Source: Pseudomonadota bacterium
Lineage (GTDB): Bacteria > Pseudomonadota > Gammaproteobacteria > Burkholderiales > Burkholderiaceae_B
Direction: 5' to 3'
Assembly (NCBI GenBank): GCA_023423975.1
Contig: JAFAEO010000001.1
Coordinates: forward strand, 248,001-312,000
DNA: 64,000 nt
The notes under the pieces: generated by a model
The model's input: the letters and a program-made list of their open reading frames with translations, nothing else
Database searches by the model: none
Told to the model about the DNA's origin: nothing
Shown: in pieces, positions 8,190 to 16,878 of the stretch
Position numbering within the stretch: position 1 is the stretch's first letter
Layout: each line of letters starts with the position of its first letter
Made by a program: the position numbers and the translations under genes

Positions 8190-9542
8190 TTAGCGCTCGA
8201 ACTGGTCTTTCAATCCCATCCAGCAGTCAATATAATTTTTATCCAGCTCGGGGCCCTGCATGGCAAACCGGGTGGGCACAAAGCGGTAACGGCTTTCAAA
8301 CATGAATGCCAGCGTGTTATCCAGTTTCTGCGGCTTGAGCTCGGCAGCAGTCGCCTTGCCATAGGACTCTTCATCCGGGCCATGAGGCACCATACAGTTG
8401 TGCAAACTGGCGCCGCCCGGCTTGAATCCGCCCGGCTTGGCATCGTATTGGCCATACACGAGCCCCATGAATTCGCTCATGAAATTGCGATGAAACCAGG
8501 GCGGACGGAAAGTGTCTTCCATCACCAGCCAGCGCGGTGGAAAAATCACAAAATCGCAGTTGGCGGTGCCTGGCGTGTCACTGGGCGAAGTCAGAACGGT
8601 GAAAATGGATGGATCAGGGTGATCATAGCTGATGGAGCCAATCGTCATAAAATGCGCCGTGTCATACTTCACCGGGCTCAGATTGCCGTGCCAGGCTACG
8701 ACATTGAAAGGTGAACTGCGCAGGGGCACACGCCAGAGACGGCCGCCGAATTTCCGGATCAGCTCGTACTCGCCCACCGCGTCTTCAAAAGCGGCAACCG
8801 GCGCCAGAAAATCGCGCGCATTGGCCAGGCCGTTGGAACCGATGGGCCCCAATTCCGGCAAACGGAACGGCGCCCCGTAATTCTCACAGACATAGCCTCT
8901 GGCCGGCCTTCCTGCGTCTTGTATCGGCTCGACTTTGAACGCAACACCGCGAGGGATGATGACAATTTCCCGCGGCTGGACCTGCAACCGCCCCATTTCG
9001 GTTGTAATCAGCAAAGTGCCCTGTTGCGGCACGATCAGCATCTCGCCGTCTGCATTAACAAACGCACGTTGGGCCATCGGCCGATCGGCGATATAGATAT
9101 GGATTGCCAGGCCGCTCTGCGCGTCAGCGCCGCCATTGGCTGCAATAGTTCGCATGCCGTCAATGAAGTCAGCCTTGGGCTGGTCATTGCTCCAGGGAGC
9201 CCAGCGCAACGGCTCGGGAGGCAAGGCAATTGACGGATCGGCCCCCGTTTGCCAATACGGCTGCTCAAAAGGTTCATAATGCCCGGCAACCACCGACGGT
9301 TGGCGGCGATACATCCAGGTGCGCCGGTTTTCATGACGTGGCGCAGTAAATGCAGTCCCTGAAATCAGTTCGGTATACAGGCCTCGCGGACCATGCTGGG
9401 GGCTGTTCCTGCCCTGTGGCAGCGCACCGGCAACCGCCTGGCTGGCATATTCATTACCAAAGCCGCTCTGATAGGCAAGATCGTCACCGCTAGAGGACAC
9501 ATTCAGCCGGGTACCGGCATCAATCTGGCTATTCTGGTTCAT
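8190..9542 (-). CDS. hmgA: Homogentisate 1,2-dioxygenase
   Basis: The product is 450 aa, full length for HmgA. It opens the aromatic ring of homogentisate to maleylacetoacetate in tyrosine and phenylalanine breakdown, using a non-haem Fe(II). Recognised segments are YQSGFGNEYASQAVAGALPQGRNSPQ near the start (given here only as a landmark, residues 24-49), RRTWMYRRQPSV, RGVAFKVE, PFNVVAWHGNLSP, and near the C-terminus FMSEFMGLVYGQYDAK and CMVPHGPDEESY. GGAG stands 8 bases before the ATG. The usual partners fumarylacetoacetase and maleylacetoacetate isomerase are not adjacent; the gene is monocistronic here and divergent from ogt across about 310 bases. Confidence 0.95.
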   Translation of the reverse strand: MNQNSQIDAGTRLNVSSSGDDLAYQSGFGNEYASQAVAGALPQGRNSPQHGPRGLYTELISGTAFTAPRHENRRTWMYRRQPSVVAGHYEPFEQPYWQTGADPSIALPPEPLRWAPWSNDQPKADFIDGMRTIAANGGADAQSGLAIHIYIADRPMAQRAFVNADGEMLIVPQQGTLLITTEMGRLQVQPREIVIIPRGVAFKVEPIQDAGRPARGYVCENYGAPFRLPELGPIGSNGLANARDFLAPVAAFEDAVGEYELIRKFGGRLWRVPLRSSPFNVVAWHGNLSPVKYDTAHFMTIGSISYDHPDPSIFTVLTSPSDTPGTANCDFVIFPPRWLVMEDTFRPPWFHRNFMSEFMGLVYGQYDAKPGGFKPGGASLHNCMVPHGPDEESYGKATAAELKPQKLDNTLAFMFESRYRFVPTRFAMQGPELDKNYIDCWMGLKDQFER

Positions 9543-9852
9543 TCCGTATGCTCCTGTAGACGGGTTATTCCACTTGTGATCATTGCACCTGGCATAATCA
9601 ACGCTACTGAAAGTATAGCCCAGCCGCTACATGGCGTGATTGCTTTTACGGTGCTCTACCGTTGGCAAAGGCATTGAAAAACGGCCAGGTTCAAGCGCAA
9701 GAGGCGGAGTGTGGCCAACGCCGGATCGCAGTATAGTGACACCATTGTTTTCAAGCCTGAACACCGAGTATCATTTCCAGGCCGGCCATACCAACCCATC
9801 GTTATACTGGCCCGTGATATTGCAGAATCGGCCTGTAACCGGAGAAATCAGA

Positions 9853-10347
9853 ATGACCTATTCATACACCATCATGCCCTCTCCCCTGGGCGAACTAACA
9901 CTGGTTGCCAAAGACAATGCCCTGGCCGCCATACTATGGGAGAACGACAGGCCGGGTCGTGTAAAGCTGGGCAGCCTGCAGCGCAACAATACGCACCCTG
10001 TATTGCAAAAAACGCAAGCGCAACTGAAGGAATACTTTGCGGGCAAGCGTGATCGCTTTGAACTGGATCTGGATATGCAAGGCACGCCATTTCAGCAAAA
10101 AGTATGGGCGCTGTTGCTGACCATTCCTTTTGGGCAGACCCGCAGCTATCGGCAGCTTGCCGAACTGGCAGGAAACCCTGCGGCCTCCCGTGCCGTTGGC
10201 GCGGCGGTCGGGCGCAATCCCGTATCCATTGTTACGCCTTGTCATCGCGTTGTAGGCAGTTCGGGCAAGCTGACCGGCTTTGCAGGCGGCCTGGATGCCA
10301 AGCGCACACTGTTGCAGCTGGAAAGCCCGTCGATGCCGGCGCAATAG
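9853..10347 (+). CDS. ogt: Methylated-DNA--protein-cysteine methyltransferase
   Basis: The product is 164 aa. It removes alkyl groups from O6-alkylguanine in DNA by irreversible transfer to its own cysteine. The active-site motif is VTPCHRVVGSSG with Cys 130, preceded by the helix-turn-helix region TRSYRQLAELAGNPAASRAVG and followed by TGFAGGLDAKRTLLQLE. GGAGAA stands 6 bases before the ATG at 9853; the open frame running back to 9640 has no family similarity. Length and lack of an AraC/Ada N-terminal part favour Ogt over Ada. In the 310 bases between this gene and hmgA I see no other gene. Confidence 0.92.
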   Translation: MTYSYTIMPSPLGELTLVAKDNALAAILWENDRPGRVKLGSLQRNNTHPVLQKTQAQLKEYFAGKRDRFELDLDMQGTPFQQKVWALLLTIPFGQTRSYRQLAELAGNPAASRAVGAAVGRNPVSIVTPCHRVVGSSGKLTGFAGGLDAKRTLLQLESPSMPAQ

Positions 10348-10508
10348 ATTTCAGGCCACGGCGTGTCAAACTGTACTGCCTAAATTGGATATCCATCCCG
10401 CCCAGGCGTGCAATACCACGCGTGGCCTGATAAGTGCGCTTGCAAACAGTGCGGCGCGACATCGGATAAAAATAAACCGGTCGCGCGGGTTATGCCCGAT
10501 CAACAACA

Positions 10509-11807
10509 TCAGGGTGTCATTTTCCCTTCGGATATGTCCATGATCATACGGGTGGCCAGATACAAGCGCGGCACGATGGTTGGAATCTGCACATATTCGG
10601 CATTGTTCGAATGCGCGCCGAATCCGCTCAGACCAAAGCCTTCCACCACTCCCCCGCGGCTTTTGACAGCGGCAAACGCCGCATCGGTTCCGCCACCGGT
10701 CGCTTTGTCAGCCACACTCATGTCCAGTTCCAGTTCCTTCTTATAAATATCCTGGGCATGGGCAGCCAGTTTGCGACCGATCGCGCTGGCTTCGAGCGGT
10801 GGACGTCGCACTTCGAACTTAAGTTCCACCTTGCTTTCCGGCAATAATTTGTTCTTGATTTTCTCCTGCATGGCTTTTTCCAGCGCGTCAAAATCCTGCA
10901 CCTTCAATGCCCGCGCATCGGCCTGCGCCGTCGCTTCTGGTGGAATCATATTGCGCACCGTGCCCACTTTGGCCAGGGTCCAGTTTAACTTGAGGCCTTC
11001 TTCGGGTTTGGACAGGTCTTTCATTTGCAAGACCTGATGCGCCAGTTCGTACAATGAATTGACGCCGCCTTCGGGCCGGGCTCCCGCATGAGACGACTTG
11101 CCGTGAACTTTCAGATACGCCGCACCGATACCGCTGGTTGCCAGCCGCACGCCGCCGTCTTTGCCACCACCCTCAAACGAGAATACGGCATCCTGGTCTT
11201 CGGCAAATTTCGTGATCAGCGCACGGGCGCCCGGAGAGCTGATTTCCTCATCGGAGTTCAAGACCACCGTTACCGTCCCGAACTGTTTGTAGTCCAGTTT
11301 TTTCAGCATATCAACCACGTGCAGGATGGCCGCCACACCCTGTTTGTCATCGGCGATACCCAGACCATAAGCCTTGTCGCCATCAACACGAAACGGCTGC
11401 TCTTTCAGGTCGCCTTTCTGGTACACGGTATCCATATGCGCAATCATCATGATTTTTGATTGCCCGGTCCCCTTGATGGTTGCATGCACCACCGGCCCGG
11501 TTTTCTCGGGCGTGTCGTCCATACGGTAGACGTCCGCAGGTTCGATGATTTCAGTTTCAGCCCCCAGTTGCTTGAGCCGGTCAGCGACAAACGCCGCTAT
11601 TTTCGTGACCCCTTCAATATCCCGGCTGCCGGACTCTATGTGCACCAGATCACGCAGCGTATCCAGATAGGCCTGCTGTTCGCTCTTGGCCAGGTCATGG
11701 ACCTTTGCCACGGGCGCAGCCAGCACCATGCCGGCAGCCAGGGCCAGGGCGGTACCTGTGGCCAGTTGCCATCCTGTTTTGTGTGACTGTCTGGGTTTGT
11801 GTTTCAT
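10509..11807 (-). CDS. Exported M20 family metallopeptidase (glutamate carboxypeptidase type)
   Basis: The product is 432 aa. A signal peptide (GWQLATGTALALAAGMVLAAP) should send it to the periplasm. Zinc-binding and catalytic motifs of the M20A/carboxypeptidase G2 group are visible: IAHMDTVY, GLGIADDKQGVAA, NSDEEISSPGAR, SFEGGG, the lid-domain SSHAG, and a final GFGAHSNNAEY. It should cleave a C-terminal glutamate or similar residue from small peptides or folate-like compounds. I used the ATG at 11807 because an AAGGAGG sequence stands just upstream; the longer frame to 12077 overlaps the next gene. The start is 158 bases after the DJ-1-type gene on the same strand. Confidence 0.9.
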   Translation of the reverse strand: MKHKPRQSHKTGWQLATGTALALAAGMVLAAPVAKVHDLAKSEQQAYLDTLRDLVHIESGSRDIEGVTKIAAFVADRLKQLGAETEIIEPADVYRMDDTPEKTGPVVHATIKGTGQSKIMMIAHMDTVYQKGDLKEQPFRVDGDKAYGLGIADDKQGVAAILHVVDMLKKLDYKQFGTVTVVLNSDEEISSPGARALITKFAEDQDAVFSFEGGGKDGGVRLATSGIGAAYLKVHGKSSHAGARPEGGVNSLYELAHQVLQMKDLSKPEEGLKLNWTLAKVGTVRNMIPPEATAQADARALKVQDFDALEKAMQEKIKNKLLPESKVELKFEVRRPPLEASAIGRKLAAHAQDIYKKELELDMSVADKATGGGTDAAFAAVKSRGGVVEGFGLSGFGAHSNNAEYVQIPTIVPRLYLATRMIMDISEGKMTP

Positions 11808-11965
11808 ATTGCCTCCTTGCAAATACACGTTGAAATCTTTTAAATCTTCTTTTTGCCGGGCCTGCAGTAACGCGCTACTCATGCTATCGTCACCGCGCTG
11901 CAAAACCGGAGAGCATGCGAGCAATGCCAATAATGGTGCGCCAGAGCAAACCGACATGTGATACT

Positions 11966-12658
11966 TTATGACTTGCCCTGTTGCAATTGCTTGATTACCG
12001 CATCGGCCACACCAACTGAGGAGGCCGGATTCTGCCCTGTAATAAGCCTGCCGTCGACAACGATATGCGGCTGCCAATCATCGCCACTGGTATAGCGTGC
12101 ACCATGGTCTTTGAGCATATCTTCAACCAGAAAGGGAACCACATCGGTCAGCCCCACCGCCGCTTCTTCTGCATTGCTGAAACCGGTCACGTTTCTATCG
12201 TGAACCAGAAACTGGCCTTCTGCCGTCTTCACATGGCGAAACACAGCGGGCGCATGACAGACCGCAGACACAATCTTGCCGCTTGAATAAAAGTCTTTGA
12301 TCAACGCCATGACATAGCCGTTTTCCGCCAGATCCCATAAGGGCCCATGCCCCCCGGGGAAAAAGACGGCATCAAACGAGTCGGCCTTCACTTGGGCCAG
12401 ACGTTGCGTGTTTGCCAGCACGGCCTGTGCCTGCGGGTCTTTTTTGAAGCGTCGGGTCGCGTCGGTCTGGGCATCCGGCTCATCGCTTTTTGGATCCAGC
12501 GGCGGCTGGCCACCCAGCGGAGACACCAGCGTGATGTCAGCACCGCTATCGAGAAACGCATAATAAGGTGCCGCAAACTCTTCCAGCCAGAAGCCGGTTG
12601 GTTTGCCTGTCGCTCCCAGCGTAGCGTGTGAGGTGAGGATCATCAAAATCTTCATCAT
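11966..12658 (-). CDS. DJ-1/Hsp31-type glutamine amidotransferase-like protein
   Basis: The product is 231 aa. It has the conserved Glu of GFWLEEFAAPYY (Glu 26), the FFPGGHGPLWDL loop near 100 and the nucleophile elbow SAVCHAPAVF (Cys 134, His 135), the triad pattern of Hsp31/glyoxalase III-like enzymes. Such proteins convert methylglyoxal to lactate without glutathione or act as deglycase/chaperones; the exact activity is not certain. Two ATGs (12658, 12655) follow a GGAG; the second has better spacing but gives nearly the same protein. It is divergent from the DUF1778-like gene and is the third DJ-1-fold protein within 7 kb. Confidence 0.82.
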   Translation of the reverse strand: MMKILMILTSHATLGATGKPTGFWLEEFAAPYYAFLDSGADITLVSPLGGQPPLDPKSDEPDAQTDATRRFKKDPQAQAVLANTQRLAQVKADSFDAVFFPGGHGPLWDLAENGYVMALIKDFYSSGKIVSAVCHAPAVFRHVKTAEGQFLVHDRNVTGFSNAEEAAVGLTDVVPFLVEDMLKDHGARYTSGDDWQPHIVVDGRLITGQNPASSVGVADAVIKQLQQGKS

Positions 12659-12820
12659 ATTCTCCTGTTGTAGCATTCAATAATAGCATTGCAAAAAACA
12701 GAGCCAAAGAACGATTCATTATCACACGCGCCGCAAGAAAACACTGTCAAATTGCTGAAAGATGCGCCGCCTACAATGACACTGCTGCAGAGACCGCCTT
12801 GCGCACAGACTGGAGCCATC

Positions 12821-13033
12821 ATGAATACGCAATCGACCAACCGCAGACGCGATGCATGCAATCTGCGTATCAAAAATGACGATATTATCCTGATCGATCG
12901 CGCTGCCAGCGCGCGCGGCATGACACGCAGCGACTTTATCGTCGTAGCGGCAAGGGAAGCCGCCCGTAGCGCCTTGCGTCCAGGCGCCCCGCCAGTACTG
13001 GTACCCGAAGCCAAACCTGAGGGCATCCGTTGA
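12821..13033 (+). CDS. DUF1778 ribbon-helix-helix antitoxin-like protein
   Basis: The product is 70 aa. The N-terminal RRRDACNLRIKNDDIILIDRA and the following helix GMTRSDFIVVAAREAARSAL match the DUF1778 (TacA-type) ribbon-helix-helix proteins, which bind DNA and neutralise a GNAT-fold toxin encoded immediately downstream. The C-terminus is Pro-rich rather than a typical toxin-binding helix. GGAG lies 5 bases before the ATG at 12821; the longer frame to 12689 is unlikely. No GNAT gene follows: the next 480 bases hold no convincing gene. It is therefore an orphan antitoxin or a stand-alone regulator. Confidence 0.65.
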   Translation: MNTQSTNRRRDACNLRIKNDDIILIDRAASARGMTRSDFIVVAAREAARSALRPGAPPVLVPEAKPEGIR

Positions 13034-13517
13034 TAAATTTCGGACATTTTGCAGGCACCTGGTTAGCGCCAACCGGGACCTTTCAACCTCGAATTGCTGT
13101 TCTGCTTTGTGCGGGACTACTGCCGATGCATCAATACGGTACGGGCAACAAACCACCGAAATCTGCCGACGCCAACCGAGAACAGTCGTTTGGTAAATAT
13201 ATATGACTCTTTTTTACTGACATAAAGCTGAAATAAAAGCGGTCTGGCCGGCCCTCTGATACCTGCATTTGCTCACATCTTGCCTGCTTTTGGTGCATGC
13301 CGAAACGAATGACACAAGTGGCACGCTTTATTACATTTTTCCTGTTCTGTAGCCCTCAAGAATCTTTCTTACGGTTACGGCTCGCGGGTTGCCCACGAGG
13401 GCGGGAGTATGCTTTGTGCTCTGCACAATCATCCCCGACATTGATCATGAGCCCACTTGCCAATCGGAATCATCCACAAGGTAATTCTCCAGGTCAACCG
13501 GGAGCGCCAGCCAAAAT
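13034..13517. other. Intergenic region without a supported gene
   Basis: I see no convincing gene in this stretch. It contains an AT-rich section (about 13190-13240) that could hold a promoter for the glycosyltransferase. A 74-codon frame starting at 13297 runs into the next gene and has no recognisable composition or motif. No toxin partner for the DUF1778 protein is visible on either strand. Confidence 0.5.
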
Positions 13518-14669
13518 ATGAAAATACTGTATACCAACTTTCACACCAGTCCCGGCATCGGGGGTCATACCTCTTATATTAGCAGGTTGATTGCAGGATT
13601 GAACCCCGATCACGATATCGGCGTTGCCGTTCCTGCGCAAAGCGCCCTCTACCGCATTGCAAGTGCAATGGGTGGGGTCCAGGTATACGCACAGGATTAC
13701 CCCAGCAAGCTGCCGCAATTGCCAGCCGCGGCCGCTCACCTGCGCAATATATTGCGCAAAGGCCAATATGATGTAGTTCACGTTAACGGGACTGCAGATC
13801 ACCGACTGGTCATGCTTGCCATGCTGGGGTTGCGTCGCAAGCCTGCGATCGTTTTCACCAAGCACAACGACCATGCGACCGACTCCATCGGTTCTCGGTT
13901 GCGCGCCCGTTTCGGGACAGATCACTGCATTGCCGTATGTGATTTTGTCGCCAATCGACTGGCCGGTGGCCCCTATGATCGGGCCGGCGTCACCACCGTG
14001 CACAACGGCATCGATACCGACTACTTCAGCGCCCGTAACGGCGGCGATACCCGCTTGATGCGTCAATCCATTCTGGGCTCGGCCGACGATTCGCGCATTC
14101 TGCTGGGCAGCAACGCGGGTACGACAGAGTACAAGGGCTGGATTGACATGGTGCGGGCGCTGGCGCAACTGGACCCGCGCCGGATCGATCGCCTGCATAT
14201 TGCCATTGCCGGCCCGCGCGCGCCACAAAAGCTATTGGATGAAGTACAACAACTGGGCATGAACAGGCACATCAGTTTCGTCGGCGATCTGGACGATGTC
14301 CGACCCTTTATCGGCGCCATCGATGTCGGTTTCGTCCTATCTTATCGTGTTGAAACAATATCGTTCGCATGCCGCGAGATGATGGCCATGGGCAAACCGG
14401 TCATCGTGACCCGGCAAGGCGGGCTCCCTGAAAATATCGACGCCGGCACCGACGGCTGGGTGGTCCCTCCACGCGATCCGCAAGCGTTGGCTGCTCTGCT
14501 GGAGCAGATTGTTCAGGGTCAATACGACTTGCGCGCTATGGCACTGGCTGCTCGCAGCAAAAGCGAACAGCGTTTCGGCCAGGAAAAATTCATCAGCGCG
14601 ACAGAAAACGTGTATCGCAAGGCCTTGCAAAGCCGCGCTCGCCCTCATCAGGCCGCAACCATTAGTTAG
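13518..14669 (+). CDS. Glycosyltransferase family 4 protein
   Basis: The product is 383 aa. It has the two-domain GT-B layout: an N-terminal acceptor domain starting MKILYTNFHTSPGIGGHTSYI, with the glycine-rich loop of the family, a linker with VTTVHNGIDTDYF near 160, and a C-terminal donor domain with AIAGPRAPQKLL, VGDLDDVRPFIGAIDV and the E-x7-E type motif FACREMMAMGKPVI...PEN. It should transfer a sugar from a nucleotide donor to a surface glycan or lipid. No other polysaccharide genes are adjacent, so acceptor and pathway are unknown. No clear ribosome binding site precedes the ATG. Its last 4 bases overlap the nuclease gene on the other strand. Confidence 0.88.
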   Translation: MKILYTNFHTSPGIGGHTSYISRLIAGLNPDHDIGVAVPAQSALYRIASAMGGVQVYAQDYPSKLPQLPAAAAHLRNILRKGQYDVVHVNGTADHRLVMLAMLGLRRKPAIVFTKHNDHATDSIGSRLRARFGTDHCIAVCDFVANRLAGGPYDRAGVTTVHNGIDTDYFSARNGGDTRLMRQSILGSADDSRILLGSNAGTTEYKGWIDMVRALAQLDPRRIDRLHIAIAGPRAPQKLLDEVQQLGMNRHISFVGDLDDVRPFIGAIDVGFVLSYRVETISFACREMMAMGKPVIVTRQGGLPENIDAGTDGWVVPPRDPQALAALLEQIVQGQYDLRAMALAARSKSEQRFGQEKFISATENVYRKALQSRARPHQAATIS

Positions 14670-15151
14670 CGTTGTTTCAGGCGACGCCACTGCCAGGGCG
14701 GTACCGGTTTTTTTTCAGCCCACAAGCCGCGACGCAGGCGTCGGGCCCGATCTTCCGCTTCGCAATACGCCATGTCTGTGACATAGTTGCGATAGGCCCA
14801 TGCATAGCCACTGGCTACCATCTGCATATTGATATTTTTTTGATCCAGATAAACGGTGCCAAGCACCCGCCCATATCGGTCACGTGCACCAGCCTGCACC
14901 CTCACGGTTCTGCGATAGACAGCATCAGACAAAAACTTTTTGGCGGCGCGCCCGTATGGCATGCCCGTCTCCGGTGCGTCAATCTGAGCCAGCCGGATTT
15001 TGTGCTGTTGCCTGGCATGATCCAGGATGGTTAACGTATCGCCGTCGGAAACCCCTACTACCCAGCCTTCAAGCCAGGTGGCCGCGAACACCGACGGTGC
15101 CGGTGCGATCACAAGAATCGCGATCAAGCAGCGCAATATTGCAGTTGTCAT
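14666..15151 (-). CDS. Exported thermonuclease (SNase) family protein
   Basis: The product is 161 aa, with a signal peptide (ILRCLIAILVIAPAPSVFA) followed by a staphylococcal-nuclease-like OB fold. Catalytic landmarks are VSDGDTLTI, IRLAQIDAPETGMPYG (first Arg and the Glu) and RDRYGRVLGTVY (second Arg), and the fold closes with MVASGYAWAYRNY. It should cut DNA or RNA in a Ca2+-dependent manner outside the cytoplasm. It converges on the glycosyltransferase with a 4-base overlap. Nothing notable is seen in the 157 bases before the sulfatase stop. Confidence 0.88.
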   Translation of the reverse strand: MTTAILRCLIAILVIAPAPSVFAATWLEGWVVGVSDGDTLTILDHARQQHKIRLAQIDAPETGMPYGRAAKKFLSDAVYRRTVRVQAGARDRYGRVLGTVYLDQKNINMQMVASGYAWAYRNYVTDMAYCEAEDRARRLRRGLWAEKKPVPPWQWRRLKQR

Positions 15152-15308
15152 TACATGTGATCCTGGCAGCCAATTGCATCGGCAGTCAGGCCCATGCTGC
15201 AGATATATGTGCAGCCACCTGCTGTATTGCTTACCACCGCCATTGGGCTGCCAGGCCTGTTGCCCATCGCACAGGCCAATCCCGCTAAAGCCATCACGTC
15301 AAGCTCAC

Positions 15309-16871
15309 TTACCACTGCCCATAAAACACGCCGGCCTGCTTGTATTTATTCGTCTGTTTATCCACTTCCTCTTCGGTCACCGTGATGCGCCGCTTAAGGC
15401 CGGCAAACCAGTCCAGCAGTCGCTGTTTCATCTGTTGCCTGATCAGCTCATACTCGGGGTGATCTCCCAGATCATTAAATTCATGAGGATCGTCCTGCAA
15501 ATCATACAACTGGGGCCTCTCGGTACTCCAGTAAACATAACGCCACCGGTCTGTGCGCACCGACCACGCCTGGCATTCGCTTGTGGATTTGCCCAGGGTC
15601 AGTCTGGCTTCACGGTAACTGTAATCCAGTTCAGAAAAGACGCAATCGCGCCAGTCTATCGACTGATCGTGAACCAGCGACTGAAGTTGCCTCCCCTCAA
15701 TCCGATGCGCCGGGATGTGCATGTCCAGTGCCGCCAGTATGGTCGGCACGATATCCACACTTTCCACCAGTCTTGATTCGCGTCGACCACGGGTGGCATC
15801 GGCCTGCTCGGAAGGATCAAAGATGATCAGCGGAACCCGTTGCACTGCATCGTAGAACAGTTCCTTCTCGCCAAGCCAGTGATCGCCCAGCAGGTCGCCA
15901 TGATCTGCAGTGATGATGACAAGTGTGTTGTCCATCAGGCCCGCGGATTCCATGTAATCGAAAAGCCTGCCCAAATGGTCGTCCAGTTGCTTGATCAGTC
16001 CCTGATAAGCCGGACGCACCCGTGCAACACATTCATCACTGGAGAAACTGCGACTTTCCTCTTGCTGGCGATAGGCTTGCACCACCGGGTGCGCATGTTC
16101 TTTTTCCTGCTCGGTACGGCGCACGGGCAGGCATTGCTGCGGCGAGTACATTGCATGATACGGCGCCGGCGCCACATAAGGCCAATGCGGCTTGACGTAA
16201 CTCAAATGCATCACCCACGGTTTATCGCCGGCAGATTGCATATACGATAAGGCGCAATTGGTCATATAAGCGGTTTCGGAATGTTCTTCTTTTACCCGGG
16301 CAGGAAAATTGACATTGCGCATATGCCAGCCGCTTTGCGTCTGTCCCTGGTCATCTTCTACCGCAATAACATAATCTGTCCACGGATCCTTGCTATCGTA
16401 ACCCTGCGATTTCAGATACGCAGGATAGCCGCTTTCTGCCCCAGGTTCATGATGACCGTCATAGCGGTCAAGCTGCACAAAACCGCCTTGCCGCAAAAGC
16501 ACGCCGAGTTCACTCTGCCCATCGATATTCAAGCGCTCCAGCCCATGGTTATCCGGCATCACGTGGGTCTTGCCGGCCAGCACCAGATCAATATCGCGTG
16601 TCTTCAGATACTCGCCCAGGGTCACTTCCTCTATGGACAAGGGCACACGGTTCCAGGTTGCGCCGTGCGTGGACGGATAGCGACCGGTGTAATAGCTCAT
16701 CCGCGACGGGCCGCACACGCCCGAATTGACGAAGGCCTGCTCGAACAGGACGCCCCGCCTGGCAAGATTGTCAATATGCGTTGTCTGCAAATGGGGATGC
16801 CCGTAACAACTCATGTGATCTGCCCGTAGTTGATCGGCCATGATGAACAATACGTTTTTTACTTTTGCCAT
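15309..16871 (-). CDS. Sulfatase family hydrolase
   Basis: The product is 520 aa. The sulfatase signature NSGVCGPSRMSYYTGRYPS holds Cys 53 in a C-x-P-S-R context, the residue converted to formylglycine in active sulfatases. Metal-binding elements are FIMADQLRADHMSCYG at the start and TADHGDLLGDHWLGEKELFYD near 310. No signal peptide is present, so the enzyme is probably cytoplasmic. The related phosphonate monoester hydrolases share this fold and the Cys motif, so a sulfate ester or a phosphonate/phosphate ester are both possible substrates. It follows a Bug receptor gene with only 7 bases between, which suggests an uptake-and-hydrolysis pair. Confidence 0.87.
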   Translation of the reverse strand: MAKVKNVLFIMADQLRADHMSCYGHPHLQTTHIDNLARRGVLFEQAFVNSGVCGPSRMSYYTGRYPSTHGATWNRVPLSIEEVTLGEYLKTRDIDLVLAGKTHVMPDNHGLERLNIDGQSELGVLLRQGGFVQLDRYDGHHEPGAESGYPAYLKSQGYDSKDPWTDYVIAVEDDQGQTQSGWHMRNVNFPARVKEEHSETAYMTNCALSYMQSAGDKPWVMHLSYVKPHWPYVAPAPYHAMYSPQQCLPVRRTEQEKEHAHPVVQAYRQQEESRSFSSDECVARVRPAYQGLIKQLDDHLGRLFDYMESAGLMDNTLVIITADHGDLLGDHWLGEKELFYDAVQRVPLIIFDPSEQADATRGRRESRLVESVDIVPTILAALDMHIPAHRIEGRQLQSLVHDQSIDWRDCVFSELDYSYREARLTLGKSTSECQAWSVRTDRWRYVYWSTERPQLYDLQDDPHEFNDLGDHPEYELIRQQMKQRLLDWFAGLKRRITVTEEEVDKQTNKYKQAGVFYGQW

Positions 16872-16878
16872 TGCTTGT

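Noticed and set aside
13297..13521. 74-codon frame before the glycosyltransferase
   Set aside because: It overlaps the next start, has no ribosome binding site and shows no family motif.
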